DNA of 64,000 bases from Propionivibrio soli (GCF_025770765.1 NZ_JANZKY010000003.1:124001-188000), one strand, 5' to 3'. Positions 49,669 through 58,764 are shown, counted from the first letter of the stretch. Made by a program: numbers and translations. The notes: generated from the sequence alone by a model not told the origin.

Positions 49669-50307
49669 ATGAACGAGAACGACGTGATCAATTGTATTGA
49701 AGGCGGGAAAGGCTGCGTCGCCACACGGCACCCAGACCCGAACGTCACGTTGTCCTCTTCAAAGCGGCCATCACGTCGCTCATCAGTTGCCCATTGCGTT
49801 GGCCATGTTGTGTCCTTGCTCGCTGTATGCGTTGCCTGCGGGACTCCGGCGATGGCGCAGGAAAGCGCCTATTTTCAAGGGGGGGCGCTAACACGCCCCT
49901 CCGGGAAAAACCTCATTAACGATGCCGAAGCAGGGGCTGGATGGGTACTTCCTTGGAGTTGGTATGAGGGGAGGCTTTCAACCCGGCTGGACGTTGGCGT
50001 GGGGTATACGAATACCAAGGCCGATGATGCGCTACGCTTCCACGTAACGCCACTTCTGCGTTACCAGGCGGCGCAGCGGGGAATGTTTGGGGAACTTGGC
50101 GTTGGCGTGGTCTACCTTTCCGAAAGCGATTGGGGACGACATCACGAGCTCGGTGGCCATCTGCAATTTGGCACCCGAGTGGGAGTCGGCTATGACTTCG
50201 GCGATTACGACCTGAGCTTGAACGTTCTGCATGTCTCCAACGCCGGGCTGAAAAAGCACAATCCGGGAGCAGAGATCGTTGGGATACGGTTCTCACGTTC
50301 TTTCTGA
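49669..50307 (+). CDS. pagL: Lipid A 3-O-deacylase
   Basis: A 212-residue outer-membrane beta-barrel enzyme that removes the 3-O acyl chain of lipid A. Near the C-terminus HVSNAGLKKHNPGAE matches the active-site pattern of PagL, with His, Ser two residues later and Glu fourteen residues after the His. The protein ends in an aromatic residue (FSRSF), as outer-membrane barrels do. The ATG at 49669 follows GGAG; the signal peptide (hydrophobic core VVSLLAVCVACGTP, cleavage after PAMA) then has an unusually long N-terminal region of about 40 residues, so a later start is possible. Confidence 0.85.
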   Translation: MNENDVINCIEGGKGCVATRHPDPNVTLSSSKRPSRRSSVAHCVGHVVSLLAVCVACGTPAMAQESAYFQGGALTRPSGKNLINDAEAGAGWVLPWSWYEGRLSTRLDVGVGYTNTKADDALRFHVTPLLRYQAAQRGMFGELGVGVVYLSESDWGRHHELGGHLQFGTRVGVGYDFGDYDLSLNVLHVSNAGLKKHNPGAEIVGIRFSRSF

Positions 50308-50343
50308 CAAAGCTCTCTCGGCGCAGAGCGGGATTTCGACGCG

Positions 50344-51318
50344 ATGGTGATCGAATCGCCAGGAGCTGCTTTTGTCGGCATTTCCGGTTGGCGCTATGCG
50401 CCGTGGCGTGGTGCGTTTTACCCCGTCGAATTGCCGCAACGCGAAGAACTTGCCTTTGCCTCGCGTTCCTTGCCGAGCATCGAGATCAACGGCTCGTTCT
50501 ATTCGCTGCAGCGTCCCGAGCTCTATGCGTCCTGGTACGCGGCGACGCCCGCCGATTTCGTTTTCTCGGTCAAGGGACCGCGCTACATCACGCATCGTTT
50601 GCGCTTGAAGGAGGTGCAGATCCCCCTCGCCAACTTCTTGGCCTCGGGAGTCCTTGCATTGCGTGAGAAGCTCGGGCCGATTCTCTGGCAGTTTCCGCCG
50701 CAACTGCCGTACAAGCCTGAACGCTTCGAAGCATTCTTTGAAATGCTGCCACGGGATACCCGACAGGCAGTTATTCTCGCGCGCGAACATGACAAGCGTC
50801 TGGATGGGCGCGTTTGGCTGGATGTGAAGGAAAATCGGCCGTTACGGCACGCGATCGAAATCCGTCACCCGAGCTTTGTCGATCCGGACTTCATCGCTCG
50901 ATTGAGACGGCATGGACTTGCGCTCGTGGTTGCGGATACCGCGAAACGCTGGCCATTGCTCGAGGATCTCACAGCGGACTTCGTCTACATGCGATTGCAT
51001 GGCGACATCGAGCTGTATGCGAGTGGCTACGATGACAAAGCGCTGGACTTTTGGGCGCTGCGCATCGATCGTTGGCGGCGGGGCGGGCAGGTTGAGGACG
51101 CGCGGTTAGCCTCATCTGAGGCCGCCGGGCCGGCATCGCGCCGCGATGTTTTCTGCTATTTCGACAACGACATCAAGGTGCGCGCGCCGTACGACGCAGC
51201 ACGTCTGGCGCAACGGCTGGGGCTTCGTACCAGCCTCGATGCTAAGGGGTACTTTCCCGTACCGGAAGGAGTCACCTTGTCGAAACGAAAGCGGGCCAAG
51301 TCAAGCGAAGAAGGCTGA
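50344..51318 (+). CDS. DUF72 family protein (YecE-like)
   Basis: A 324-residue predicted TIM-barrel protein. Family motifs: VGISGWRYAPWRGAFYP, EINGSFYSLQRPE, FVFSVKGPRYITH, LGPILWQFPPQLP, AIEIRHPSF and a C-terminal VFCYFDNDIKVRAPYDA. The function of DUF72 proteins is not established. It is 36 bases downstream of pagL on the same strand, so may be cotranscribed, and is convergent with the Fsr-like gene. Confidence 0.88.
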   Translation: MVIESPGAAFVGISGWRYAPWRGAFYPVELPQREELAFASRSLPSIEINGSFYSLQRPELYASWYAATPADFVFSVKGPRYITHRLRLKEVQIPLANFLASGVLALREKLGPILWQFPPQLPYKPERFEAFFEMLPRDTRQAVILAREHDKRLDGRVWLDVKENRPLRHAIEIRHPSFVDPDFIARLRRHGLALVVADTAKRWPLLEDLTADFVYMRLHGDIELYASGYDDKALDFWALRIDRWRRGGQVEDARLASSEAAGPASRRDVFCYFDNDIKVRAPYDAARLAQRLGLRTSLDAKGYFPVPEGVTLSKRKRAKSSEEG

Positions 51319-51353
51319 GGGCCCAAAAACCGGTCTGCTCTATTCCGTGGCGA

Positions 51354-52592
51354 TCAGCCTTTCGCCGGCACGAGGGCTTCCTGACGTCCAACGTATTTGA
51401 GGTCGGGCAGAAAGACGGCCAGCAGTCCGATCAGCGGGAGATAAGCACAAACCCGGTAAACCGTGACGATGCCCCAGTGATCGGCGAGCTGGCCGAGGAC
51501 GGCCGCGCCGATGCCCGCGAGTCCGAAGGCTAGCCCGAAAAAGAGGCCGGACACCGTGCCGATCTTTCCAGGGAACAATTCCTGGGCATAAATCAGAATC
51601 GCCGGGAAGGCCGAAGCGAGCATGAAGCCGATGATCATCGTGAGGATCACGGAGGGCGTCGGTCCGACGTAAGGCAAGGCCAGCGTAAAAGGGGCGATGC
51701 CGAGAATCGATGCCCAGATGACACGCTTACGGCCGATACGGTCGCCAATGGGGCCGCCCAGCAAAGCGCCCGCTGCCACGGCCGCCAGGAAGTAGAAGAG
51801 GTGGTACTGTGCTGTCTGCGTATCCAGGTTGTACTGATGCATCAGGTAGAAAATCAGGTAGCTGTTGATGCTGGCCATATAGAAGAATTTCGAAAAAATC
51901 AGGGCCAACAGCACGGCGAGCGTGCGCAGCACATGCGACCTTGGTAAGCCATGCCCCGACTCGACGGCCTTAGCTGCTGGCCGCCGTTGGTGTTCGCGGT
52001 ACCAGCGGCCGACGCCGGTAAGCACGATCATGGCGATCAACGCCATGAGCGAGAAAACCGCAATGCTCCGTTGCCCGTGGGGCAACACGATCCAAGCCGC
52101 GAGCAGAGGGCCTGTCGCTGCCCCCGCGTTCCCACCGACTTGAAAGATTGACTGCGCTAGGCCATGGCGTCCACCGGAAGCCATGCGGGCGACGCGCGAG
52201 GATTCAGGATGGAAGATCGAGGAACCGGTGCCGATGAGTGCCGCGGCTAACAGAACCACAGGGAAGCTGCTGGCGACCGAGAGCGTCAGCAGTCCGACAA
52301 GCGTACAACCCATGCCCAGCGCCAGCGAGAACGGCTTCGGATGACGATCGGTATAGAAACCGACGAACGGCTGCAGCAGCGAGGCGGTAAATTGAAAGGT
52401 TAGCGTGATCAATCCGATCTGCGCAAAGCTCAACCCGAAGGCCGTCTTGAACAGAGGATAGATCGCTAGCATCAATGACTGGATCGTGTCATTGAGAAAA
52501 TGCGAAAAACTGATAGCGCTCAGGACTTTGAACGCGGGCCCGGGACGGGCGGGGGCGGTGGAAGCTGCTTGCATTTGCGGTAACCGAGTCAT
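51354..52592 (-). CDS. fsr: Major facilitator exporter, fosmidomycin-resistance (Fsr) type
   Basis: A 412-residue MFS transporter with about twelve TM helices. Fsr-type features: FSHFLNDTIQSLMLAIYPLF in helix 1, GFYTDRHPKPF in loop 2-3, GTGSSIFHPESSRVARMASG in helix 4-5, and GDRIGRKRVIW in the central loop. E. coli Fsr exports fosmidomycin; the natural substrate is unknown. Starts at 52592 or 52574 are both possible. It is divergent from an AraC regulator, which probably controls it. Confidence 0.88.
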   Translation of the reverse strand: MTRLPQMQAASTAPARPGPAFKVLSAISFSHFLNDTIQSLMLAIYPLFKTAFGLSFAQIGLITLTFQFTASLLQPFVGFYTDRHPKPFSLALGMGCTLVGLLTLSVASSFPVVLLAAALIGTGSSIFHPESSRVARMASGGRHGLAQSIFQVGGNAGAATGPLLAAWIVLPHGQRSIAVFSLMALIAMIVLTGVGRWYREHQRRPAAKAVESGHGLPRSHVLRTLAVLLALIFSKFFYMASINSYLIFYLMHQYNLDTQTAQYHLFYFLAAVAAGALLGGPIGDRIGRKRVIWASILGIAPFTLALPYVGPTPSVILTMIIGFMLASAFPAILIYAQELFPGKIGTVSGLFFGLAFGLAGIGAAVLGQLADHWGIVTVYRVCAYLPLIGLLAVFLPDLKYVGRQEALVPAKG

Positions 52593-52665
52593 ACCAGGAC
52601 AAATGTGACTATAGAGCGTACGATGATTGTCCGTCTCTCGAAAAACAGGCATTCATCTGCTCGAA

Positions 52666-53460
52666 ATGGACATCGGCTCGCCTTTCATTCCCGGTGGTGG
52701 AAAAGACGGAGGTGAAAGCCCCGTCGCCGGCAAATCGAAGGATTTCGCGGCCGGGTTTGAGATCAAGGCGCACAGCCATCGGACAACTCAACTGCTGTAC
52801 GCGGTACAAGGGGTTATGGTGGCCAATACCGATGCCGGACAGTGGGTCGTGCCGCCTACGCACGGGCTTTGGTTACCGGCCGGGACTGTCCATCAAGTAC
52901 GCATGGTGGGCGAGGTGCAATTGCGTACACTCTATTTCCAGCCAGCCACGGTTGCGGACTTGCCCAACCAGTGTCGCGCTGTCGGTGTGTCGCCTTTATT
53001 GCGACAGTTGATCCTGGCGGCAATCGACGTTCGCGAGCCATACACCGCCGATTCACGAGACGGTCGCCTGATGCGGCTACTGCTCGATGAAATTGCGGTA
53101 ATGCCGAATCTTCCATTGCGCCTGCCTTATCCGACGGACCCCGTGCTGCTCTCGGTATGCCGCGGTCTCGTCGCCCGCTTGGAAGACGCAGAACCGCTCT
53201 CGTCTTGGTCGGAACGTCTCGGGATTCATGCCAAGACGATCGAACGACGTTTCTTGCGCGAGACGGGTCTGACATTCGGACAGTGGCGGCAACAAGCCCG
53301 GCTGATTACCGCCCTGGAACGTCTTGCGAGAGGTGACAAAGTCGTGGATGTCGCGCTGGAACTCGGTTACAGCGGCCCGAGCGCTTTTGCGACCATGTTC
53401 AGAAAGCACTTTGGCGTGCAGCCCAGCGCGTACTTCCATCGGGAGAAAGAATCCGCCTGA
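52666..53460 (+). CDS. AraC-family regulator divergent from fsr
   Basis: A 264-residue regulator. The N-terminal cupin domain (IKAHSHRTTQLLYAVQGVMV; WVVPPTHGLWLPAGTVHQVR) is followed by two helix-turn-helix motifs (LSSWSERLGIHAKTIERRFL; VVDVALELGYSGPSAFATMF) and the usual ending GVQPSAYFHRE. The ATG at 52666 is chosen; an in-frame TTG at 52627 would intrude on the divergent promoter region. This type of cupin-AraC regulator is often paired with a transporter gene, as here. Confidence 0.87.
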   Translation: MDIGSPFIPGGGKDGGESPVAGKSKDFAAGFEIKAHSHRTTQLLYAVQGVMVANTDAGQWVVPPTHGLWLPAGTVHQVRMVGEVQLRTLYFQPATVADLPNQCRAVGVSPLLRQLILAAIDVREPYTADSRDGRLMRLLLDEIAVMPNLPLRLPYPTDPVLLSVCRGLVARLEDAEPLSSWSERLGIHAKTIERRFLRETGLTFGQWRQQARLITALERLARGDKVVDVALELGYSGPSAFATMFRKHFGVQPSAYFHREKESA

Positions 53461-53613
53461 TCAGGTGCTGCATGCCTCTCCAACCCGTGAGGAAAGAGCG
53501 ATCACTTGAGGAAAATGCTCAAAGGAGTGAGGGTCGCGATGGCCGAAACCGTGACTTGCGCTTCACCCGGTAATTCGAGCGCGCCTAGAAATGCAAGCGG
53601 GAGCAGAAGGCAA

Positions 53614-53649
53614 AAACGACAAAGCGCCTCGGAAGGCGCTTTGTCGTTT
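53614..53649. terminator. Bidirectional terminator beside tRNA-Asp
   Basis: A perfect 16-base-pair stem, AAACGACAAAGCGCCT / AGGCGCTTTGTCGTTT, with a CGGA loop. It ends the minus-strand tRNA-Ala-Glu-Asp unit. Confidence 0.9.
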
Positions 53650-53655
53650 GATTAT

Positions 53656-53732
53656 TGGCGGAGTGGACGGGACTCGAACCCGCGACCCCCGGCGTGACAG
53701 GCCGGTATTCTAACCAACTGAACTACCACTCC
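53656..53732 (-). tRNA. tRNA-Asp (GUC), copy 2
   Basis: 77 bases with encoded CCA, anticodon GTC, identical to the copy at 40977-41053. Third gene of the minus-strand tRNA-Ala-Glu-Asp unit. Confidence 0.97.
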
Positions 53733-53776
53733 AATACTGCTAACAATTGCGACGTTTTGCCGCATTTGCCTAATCT

Positions 53777-53852
53777 TGGCGTCCCCACGGGGATTCGAAC
53801 CCCGGTACCAACCGTGAAAGGGTTGTGTCCTAGGCCTCTAGACGATGGGGAC
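53777..53852 (-). tRNA. tRNA-Glu (UUC)
   Basis: 76 bases with encoded CCA. The acceptor stem begins GTCCCCA; the anticodon loop CTTTCAC gives TTC. It lies downstream of gltX, whose product charges it. Confidence 0.97.
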
Positions 53853-53883
53853 CCGGACTAAAACTCTTTTTCTTTCGGCGCTC

Positions 53884-53959
<76 letters not shown>

Positions 53960-53976
53960 GCTCGAAAGAAGCGCGC

Positions 53977-54005
53977 ATTATAGGGATGAGCCCGAAGCTT
54001 GTAAA
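53977..54005 (-). promoter_or_regulatory. Promoter of tRNA-Ala-Glu-Asp
   Basis: On the minus strand TTTACA (54005-54000), a 17-base spacer, and a perfect TATAAT (53982-53977). Transcription would begin about ten bases before tRNA-Ala. Confidence 0.85.
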
Positions 54006-54040
54006 GCGCTTTTTGATTCATGGCCTCCGTAGAGCGCCTG

Positions 54041-55435
54041 TTACTCGATTCCACCGGCCGCCAGCCGCTTGAGAACAAGGTCGCGCGGGAAGAGCGAGAT
54101 GACAGCATCAACTGAGGGGGTCTGCGTCTGACCGGTGAGCAATACGCGTAGCGGCATGGCCAGCTTGGGCATTTTCAAGCCGTGTTTCCCGATGCATGCC
54201 TTGATCAATGCGCTGATCGCCGAAGCCTCCCACGTTACGGTGCGGGCACCGGCGAGGAAATCAGCGAGTGCCGGTTTTGCCTCAGCCGTAACGTGCTGTG
54301 CAACGAGTTCGTGAGCCGGGTGCAGATCGATGTAGAACACTTCGGCGGCGTCAGCGAGTTCGTTCAGCGTGCTCACGCGTTCTTTGTACAGGGCGATGAT
54401 CGCGGCCAGCGACGGCTCGACCGTCACCATGACCCCACGGGCTTCAAGCCGTGGTTGCACCAGCCTCGCGAGTCGCTCGTCCTCTGCTTGCTTCAGATAG
54501 TGCGCGTTGAGCCAATTCAGCTTCTCGGTATTGAACTGAGCCGCCGACGGTGTGATGTGATCGAGGTCGAACCATTCGCAGAATTGCTGCATTGAGAACA
54601 CCTCGTCGTCACCATGCGACCAGCCGAGCCGGGCGAGGTAGTTGAGCACGGCCTCTGGCAAGTAACCGTCATGGTCGTACTGCATGACACTCACCGCTCC
54701 GTGGCGTTTGGAGAGCTTCTGCCCATCGTCGCCGAGAATCATTGAGAGATGGGCATAGAGCGGGACGTCGGCCCCAAGTGCTTTCAGGATATTGATTTGC
54801 CGGGGCGTGTTGTTGACGTGATCGTCGCCGCGAATGACGTGGGTGATCCCCATGTCCCAGTCGTCGACGACGACACAAAAGTTGTAGGTCGGCGTCATGT
54901 CGGCCCGTGCGATGACAAGGTCGTCAAGTTCGGCGTTGGCGATCTCGATGCGGCCTTTCACGAGGTCGTTCCAGGCGACGGTTCCTTCCGTCAGATTACG
55001 GAAGCGGACTACGGGCTGAACGCCGGCTGGCGGCGTCGGCAAAGTCTTGCCGGGTTCCGGGCGCCACGTTCCGTCGTACCGCGGTTTCAAACCCTTGGCG
55101 CGTTGGTCCTCGCGCATCTGTTCCAGCTCTTCGGGCGTCGTGTAGCAATAGTAGGCAGAGCCGTTCTCAAGCATTTGCTGCAGGACTTCTTTGTACCGGT
55201 CCATCCGCTGCATTTGGTAAAACGGGCCTTCGTCGTGCGCAAGGCCGAGCCAATTCATCCCATCGATGATCGCTTGCACTGCCTCCGGCGTTGAGCGGGC
55301 GACGTCCGTATCTTCGATACGCAGCACGAATTTTCCACCGTGATGCCGGGCAAAAGCCCAGGAAAAGAGGGCGGTGCGCGCGCCGCCAATATGCAAAAAG
55401 CCTGTCGGAGAAGGAGCAAAACGAGTGCGGATCAT
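54041..55435 (-). CDS. gltX: Glutamate--tRNA ligase
   Basis: A 464-residue class I aminoacyl-tRNA synthetase. It begins [20 protein letters not shown] with the HIGH-type motif; the KMSKS-type motif is KLSKRHG in [15 protein letters not shown]. The C-terminal anticodon-binding helical domain is complete. The ATG at 55435 is at the conserved N-terminus; upstream in-frame starts at up to 55504 would run into the promoter region. It lies directly upstream of the tRNA-Ala-Glu-Asp genes, which have their own promoter. Confidence 0.96.
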   Translation of the reverse strand: MIRTRFAPSPTGFLHIGGARTALFSWAFARHHGGKFVLRIEDTDVARSTPEAVQAIIDGMNWLGLAHDEGPFYQMQRMDRYKEVLQQMLENGSAYYCYTTPEELEQMREDQRAKGLKPRYDGTWRPEPGKTLPTPPAGVQPVVRFRNLTEGTVAWNDLVKGRIEIANAELDDLVIARADMTPTYNFCVVVDDWDMGITHVIRGDDHVNNTPRQINILKALGADVPLYAHLSMILGDDGQKLSKRHGAVSVMQYDHDGYLPEAVLNYLARLGWSHGDDEVFSMQQFCEWFDLDHITPSAAQFNTEKLNWLNAHYLKQAEDERLARLVQPRLEARGVMVTVEPSLAAIIALYKERVSTLNELADAAEVFYIDLHPAHELVAQHVTAEAKPALADFLAGARTVTWEASAISALIKACIGKHGLKMPKLAMPLRVLLTGQTQTPSVDAVISLFPRDLVLKRLAAGGIE

Positions 55436-55487
55436 GGTTTGAGGGCGTTGGCGAAAAGATTCTATTGTAAAGGAACGCCAAAGCGAT

Positions 55488-55516
55488 TTGACCGGACTCG
55501 GCACGTATGGTTAAAT
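55488..55516 (+). promoter_or_regulatory. Promoter of tRNA-Val(CAC)
   Basis: TTGACC at 55488-55493, a 17-base spacer, and TTAAAT at 55511-55516, ending fourteen bases before the tRNA. A minus-strand TACAAT (55469-55464) nearby probably serves gltX. Confidence 0.7.
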
Positions 55517-55530
55517 CGCGTCCCTCTATC

Positions 55531-55605
55531 GGGCAGTTAGCTCAGCGGTAGAGCACCGCCTTCACACGGCGGGGGTCACTGGTTCGATCCCAGTACTGCC
55601 CACCA
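55531..55605 (+). tRNA. tRNA-Val (CAC)
   Basis: 75 bases with encoded CCA. Acceptor GGGCAGT / ACTGCCC; anticodon loop TTCACAC gives CAC. The sequence immediately downstream carries transposon-end-like repeats. Confidence 0.96.
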
Positions 55606-55610
55606 TTGTT

Positions 55611-55695
55611 TGTGTGTCGTTTCCAGCGTTTTGTGTCCCGTTAAGCATAAAGTGGCCATGCGGACGCTTATTGCTTTATTTCACGTTGGGACACA
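55611..55695. repeat. TGTGTC-type repeats after tRNA-Val, possible transposon-end remnant
   Basis: TGTGTGTCGT at 55611-55620 and TGTGTCCCGT at 55632-55641 are imperfect direct repeats 21 bases apart. TGTGTCCC (55632-55639) is also an exact inverted repeat of GGGACACA (55688-55695). Clustered TGT-beginning repeats are what the ends of Tn7/Tn5053-like elements look like, but I cannot assign a family, and no matching far end was found. Confidence 0.35.
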
Positions 55696-55772
55696 TTTTG
55701 GTTTATCGGGTTGTCTGAAGTACAGTCAAAAGTTTTTTTCCGAAACGGTGCCACACCGGCAGCCGACGCATA

Positions 55773-55798
55773 AAAACGGGACCCGCAGGTCCCGTTTT
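55773..55798. terminator. Bidirectional terminator between tRNA-Val and the TniQ-like gene
   Basis: Eleven-base-pair stem AAAACGGGACC / GGTCCCGTTTT with a CGCA loop. Confidence 0.85.
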
Positions 55799-55823
55799 GC
55801 ATTTTTGGATTAGGAGTGAGTAA

Positions 55824-56486
55824 TTAAGCGTCGTTCGCAACGACCGCCTTGGCGACATGTCGGTAGGTATGACGAACCGATTTCAGCTCATCATCCAAGC
55901 GCGCCCAGATCTCCCGGGCACTGATTCCCTCGTAGCCCTCTTCTAGCCGTTCCTGAACCAACTGCCCCACCTGTTCCTGAAGTCGCCCCACCTTCCCTTG
56001 TCGTAACGCTTCCTGGTATCGGCGGGAGCGATCGACAAGAGCGCGCGTCTCCGCGTTGGCACGCAGGTAGAGCAACTTGTGCTCAACCCCGGTGCGGCGG
56101 CAGGCTTCGACCAGGGTGATCGGAGTTTCCTCCGCCAGCAGGGTTCGCAACTGTTCTCGGATCGCGTCCCAGTCCAGTTCGCGGGAACGGATTCCCTTCC
56201 GGGGCGAGGTCAAGAGAGGCAGGGTGAGCTGCACCGGTTCAACGGGAGGCGTCCAATCCGAGAGGTCGCCGGCAAACAGCCGGCGCAATGGCAGGCCACT
56301 GTGTCGAGCGATCGCCAGCCAGGCCGGGAGGGATGGCGACCCGCCTTTACGGACCCAATGCCACACGCCGCTTTTGGATAGATCGAGTCGCCGAGCGAAC
56401 GTGGTGACGCTACCACCCGCCATCCGTTCGATGAGGATTTCGAGAAGCGGGAGGAGCCCCTCAACGCCACCCGAGACGGGCACCAC
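55824..56486 (-). CDS. Orphan protein resembling the C-terminal region of TniQ/TnsD target selectors
   Basis: A 220-residue, probably DNA-binding protein. An N-terminal helix-turn-helix (FARRLDLSKSGVWHWVRKGG, then LPAWLAIARHSGLPLRRLFA) is followed by GDLSDWTPP and a second helical unit (LDWDAIREQLRTLLAEETPI, then LVEACRRTGVEHKLLYLRA). The pairing of a small HTH, a GDL-W linker and repeated LREVARRLG-like units resembles the C-terminal half of TniQ/TnsD proteins, which choose insertion sites for Tn7-like transposons. The zinc-binding N-terminal half of TniQ is absent: a stop lies four codons before the GTG start. No tniA/tniB, tnsABC, Cas gene or integrase is near. It could be a truncated relic or an unrelated regulator. 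Confidence 0.5.
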   Translation of the reverse strand: MVPVSGGVEGLLPLLEILIERMAGGSVTTFARRLDLSKSGVWHWVRKGGSPSLPAWLAIARHSGLPLRRLFAGDLSDWTPPVEPVQLTLPLLTSPRKGIRSRELDWDAIREQLRTLLAEETPITLVEACRRTGVEHKLLYLRANAETRALVDRSRRYQEALRQGKVGRLQEQVGQLVQERLEEGYEGISAREIWARLDDELKSVRHTYRHVAKAVVANDA

Positions 56487-56609
56487 AACAGCTCAGCGCG
56501 CACTTCTCATCCAGGCTGCCGCGCAATTGGGAAAAATGCAGGCGATGACGTAAAGTTGTTGCTATAAGGGCTGCCGATAGCGCGGGGTGAGGACGCTCAT
56601 CGAGTGGAA

Positions 56610-57467
56610 ATGGGAAACGAAATGTTTCATTCTGTCATCGCGTCGGTAGCACGCATCCGGCGCCGACGCTGCTCTCCGTCCCGTCCCGGATGGCTGCGTC
56701 GCGCGGTGGCTGCCATCGTGCTTGGCGGAAGCGCATTCTTCGCCTGGGCCCAGACGGGTTCTCCCGAACTCACCATCCTGCATTTTGAACGCATGCCATA
56801 CTTCGGCGTTGAGAGCGGTCGGTCTGCCGGGCTGTTGGTCGACATTTCCGGGTTGGTCTTCGCAGAGGCGAAAATCGCTGTGCGGTACCAAGTGCTTCCT
56901 GTGCGCCGGATATTCGCGATGCTGGCGGAGCCCTTCAATGCCTGCACGCTCGGTGCTCTGAAAACCGAAGCGCGAGAAAAGACGTACGCCTACTCCGACG
57001 ACTTCATTTACCAGGATCAGCCGTTCACGGTCATCCTCAACGCAAAGCATCGCCATCTGTTTTCCAAGGAACCTACGGTCCGCGATATCCTTGAGAGTCC
57101 GCTTCGTCCCGGAGTCATCGACGGGTATGCGTATGGCGAATGGCTTGACCGTAATCTTGCGCAATACCAGCCGACTCTGAGCCGAATCAATATCGGGGAT
57201 GATACGGCCCGGCTGTTCAGGATGATCATCGCCGACCGCGTAGATTACATGTTCGCCGTGGTCGAAGAGGCGGACTACGTGTTGCGCCGACATCCGGAGT
57301 TCGCACGCGATCTCGTGAAAGTCGCGCTGGCGGACGCTCCTGCGGGAAACAAGCGCTACTTGCTATGCAGCAAGGGCATCGACAAGGACCTGATGCGGCG
57401 CATCAACGTGGCTATCGCACGGGTGAAGACCAGTTCGGAGTACGGCTCGGTCATCATGCGGCGATGA
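56610..57467 (+). CDS. Periplasmic solute-binding-like protein (SBP family 3 type)
   Basis: A protein of about 285 residues with a long basic N-terminus, then a signal-type helix (AAIVLGGSAFFAWAQTG). The mature part starts LTILHFERMPYFGVESG and has FNACTLGALKTEAREKTYAY and DRVDYMFAVVEEADYVLRR, reminiscent of bacterial amino-acid-type binding proteins encoded without their own permease. The ligand is unknown. ATG codons at 56610 and 56622 and a GTG at 56604 are all possible starts. It is 126 bases upstream of cdaR on the same strand. Confidence 0.7.
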   Translation: MGNEMFHSVIASVARIRRRRCSPSRPGWLRRAVAAIVLGGSAFFAWAQTGSPELTILHFERMPYFGVESGRSAGLLVDISGLVFAEAKIAVRYQVLPVRRIFAMLAEPFNACTLGALKTEAREKTYAYSDDFIYQDQPFTVILNAKHRHLFSKEPTVRDILESPLRPGVIDGYAYGEWLDRNLAQYQPTLSRINIGDDTARLFRMIIADRVDYMFAVVEEADYVLRRHPEFARDLVKVALADAPAGNKRYLLCSKGIDKDLMRRINVAIARVKTSSEYGSVIMRR

Positions 57468-57593
57468 GGGTCGGTTCCTCTGCCACCGATGGTCAATTGG
57501 GCATTCTCTTGTGAGGCGAACGATTCCATAGAGCGACGCTTTCGCGCGCGCTTCCGGGGTAGACTCACCGTTCTGTCTTTCGTTAGGCGGGCA

Positions 57594-58745
57594 ATGGTTT
57601 CCATCGACTCCAAGCTGGCGCAGGAAATCGTCGAACGGACGATGAAAATCATCCCGTTCAACGTCAACGTGATGGATGCACGGGGAATGATCGTCGGCAG
57701 CGGCGAGGGCGCAAGGATCGGCGAAGTGCACGCCGGCGCACAACTCGCCCTCGCGCGGGGGGAGACGGTCGAGATTGAACTGCCCGATTCGCGCAATATG
57801 CCCGGTAGCCGGCCGGGTGTGAATTTACCGATGACTGTGCGCGGGGCGCTGTGCGGCGTGGTCGGTCTTACCGGGGATCCCAGAGTCGTACGACAGTTCG
57901 GCGAACTCGTCCGGATTACCGCTGAAATGATCCTTGAACAGGCCCAGTTGCTCGGGGAGTTGCAGCGCGAGAAGAGATACCGCGAGGAGTTCGTCTTCCA
58001 TCTGGTTAATCAAGAGAACACATCGCGTGCCGATCTTGAGGCTTGGGCTCTGCGGCTCGACATCGATTTTGATGTGCCGAGGGCCGTGCTAGTGCTCAAC
58101 TTGACCGAAGAAGAGCTACCAACCGACCAGGCGCTCAAGGAGCTTCAGCGTTGTCAGACGCAACTTGCCATCCGCCAACCGGAGGCACTAACTGCCGTGA
58201 TTTCACCGCGCGAGATGGCGATCCTCAAAGTTTTCGACGATCGTGCCTTGCGGAAGCCGCGGCAAATTATGGCGCGCGAAGAATTGGCGGCTCTGGCTGC
58301 GGCTCTCGAAAGGGAAAGTGGACGACTGTGTTCGCTCGCCATGGGCGTCGCCTTGCCCGGCATCGAAGGCGTGCCGCTTTCCTACCAGAGCGCATGCAAG
58401 ACGTATCGGGTCGGGCGGCAACGTTGCCCTGAGAAAAGACTCTTCTCGTTCTACGACCTCAGCCTTCCCGTGCTGCTTGCCAGCCTGGGATCAGGCTGGC
58501 AGGGCGAACAATTGCGCCGTCCGCTGCAGGGGTTGAATGCTGCGGACAAACGGGGCGCCATGCTGCGGCGAACCTTGGATGTATGGTTCGCTCAGAACGG
58601 TCATGCAGCGGCGGCCGCCAATGCATTGCATATTCACCGCAACACGCTTGATTACCGGCTGAATCAGATCGAGGAAGCGACTGGCCTGGATCTGGGTAAT
58701 ACGGATGACCGACTGTTGCTGTACGTCGCACTGCAACTCGATTGA
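57594..58745 (+). CDS. cdaR: Sugar-diacid-type transcriptional regulator CdaR
   Basis: A 383-residue regulator. The N-terminal diacid-recognition domain starts LAQEIVERTMKIIPFNVNVM and contains RIGEVHAGAQLALARGETVE; the C-terminal PucR-type helix-turn-helix reads NALHIHRNTLDYRLNQIEEA and ends LLLYVALQLD. In E. coli CdaR senses glycerate or related sugar acids and activates their uptake and breakdown genes. Here it is convergent with a GntP permease and a glycerate kinase, its probable targets. The ATG at 57594 gives the family-typical N-terminus. Confidence 0.92.
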   Translation: MVSIDSKLAQEIVERTMKIIPFNVNVMDARGMIVGSGEGARIGEVHAGAQLALARGETVEIELPDSRNMPGSRPGVNLPMTVRGALCGVVGLTGDPRVVRQFGELVRITAEMILEQAQLLGELQREKRYREEFVFHLVNQENTSRADLEAWALRLDIDFDVPRAVLVLNLTEEELPTDQALKELQRCQTQLAIRQPEALTAVISPREMAILKVFDDRALRKPRQIMAREELAALAAALERESGRLCSLAMGVALPGIEGVPLSYQSACKTYRVGRQRCPEKRLFSFYDLSLPVLLASLGSGWQGEQLRRPLQGLNAADKRGAMLRRTLDVWFAQNGHAAAAANALHIHRNTLDYRLNQIEEATGLDLGNTDDRLLLYVALQLD

Positions 58746-58764
58746 TACGCGCTACATGGGTATC

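Noticed and set aside
55606-56610. Integrative-element attachment repeat of the tRNA-Val 3' end
   Set aside because: No second copy of the tRNA 3' end sequence was found downstream of the TniQ-like gene, and no integrase is present, so an integrase-type island is not supported.
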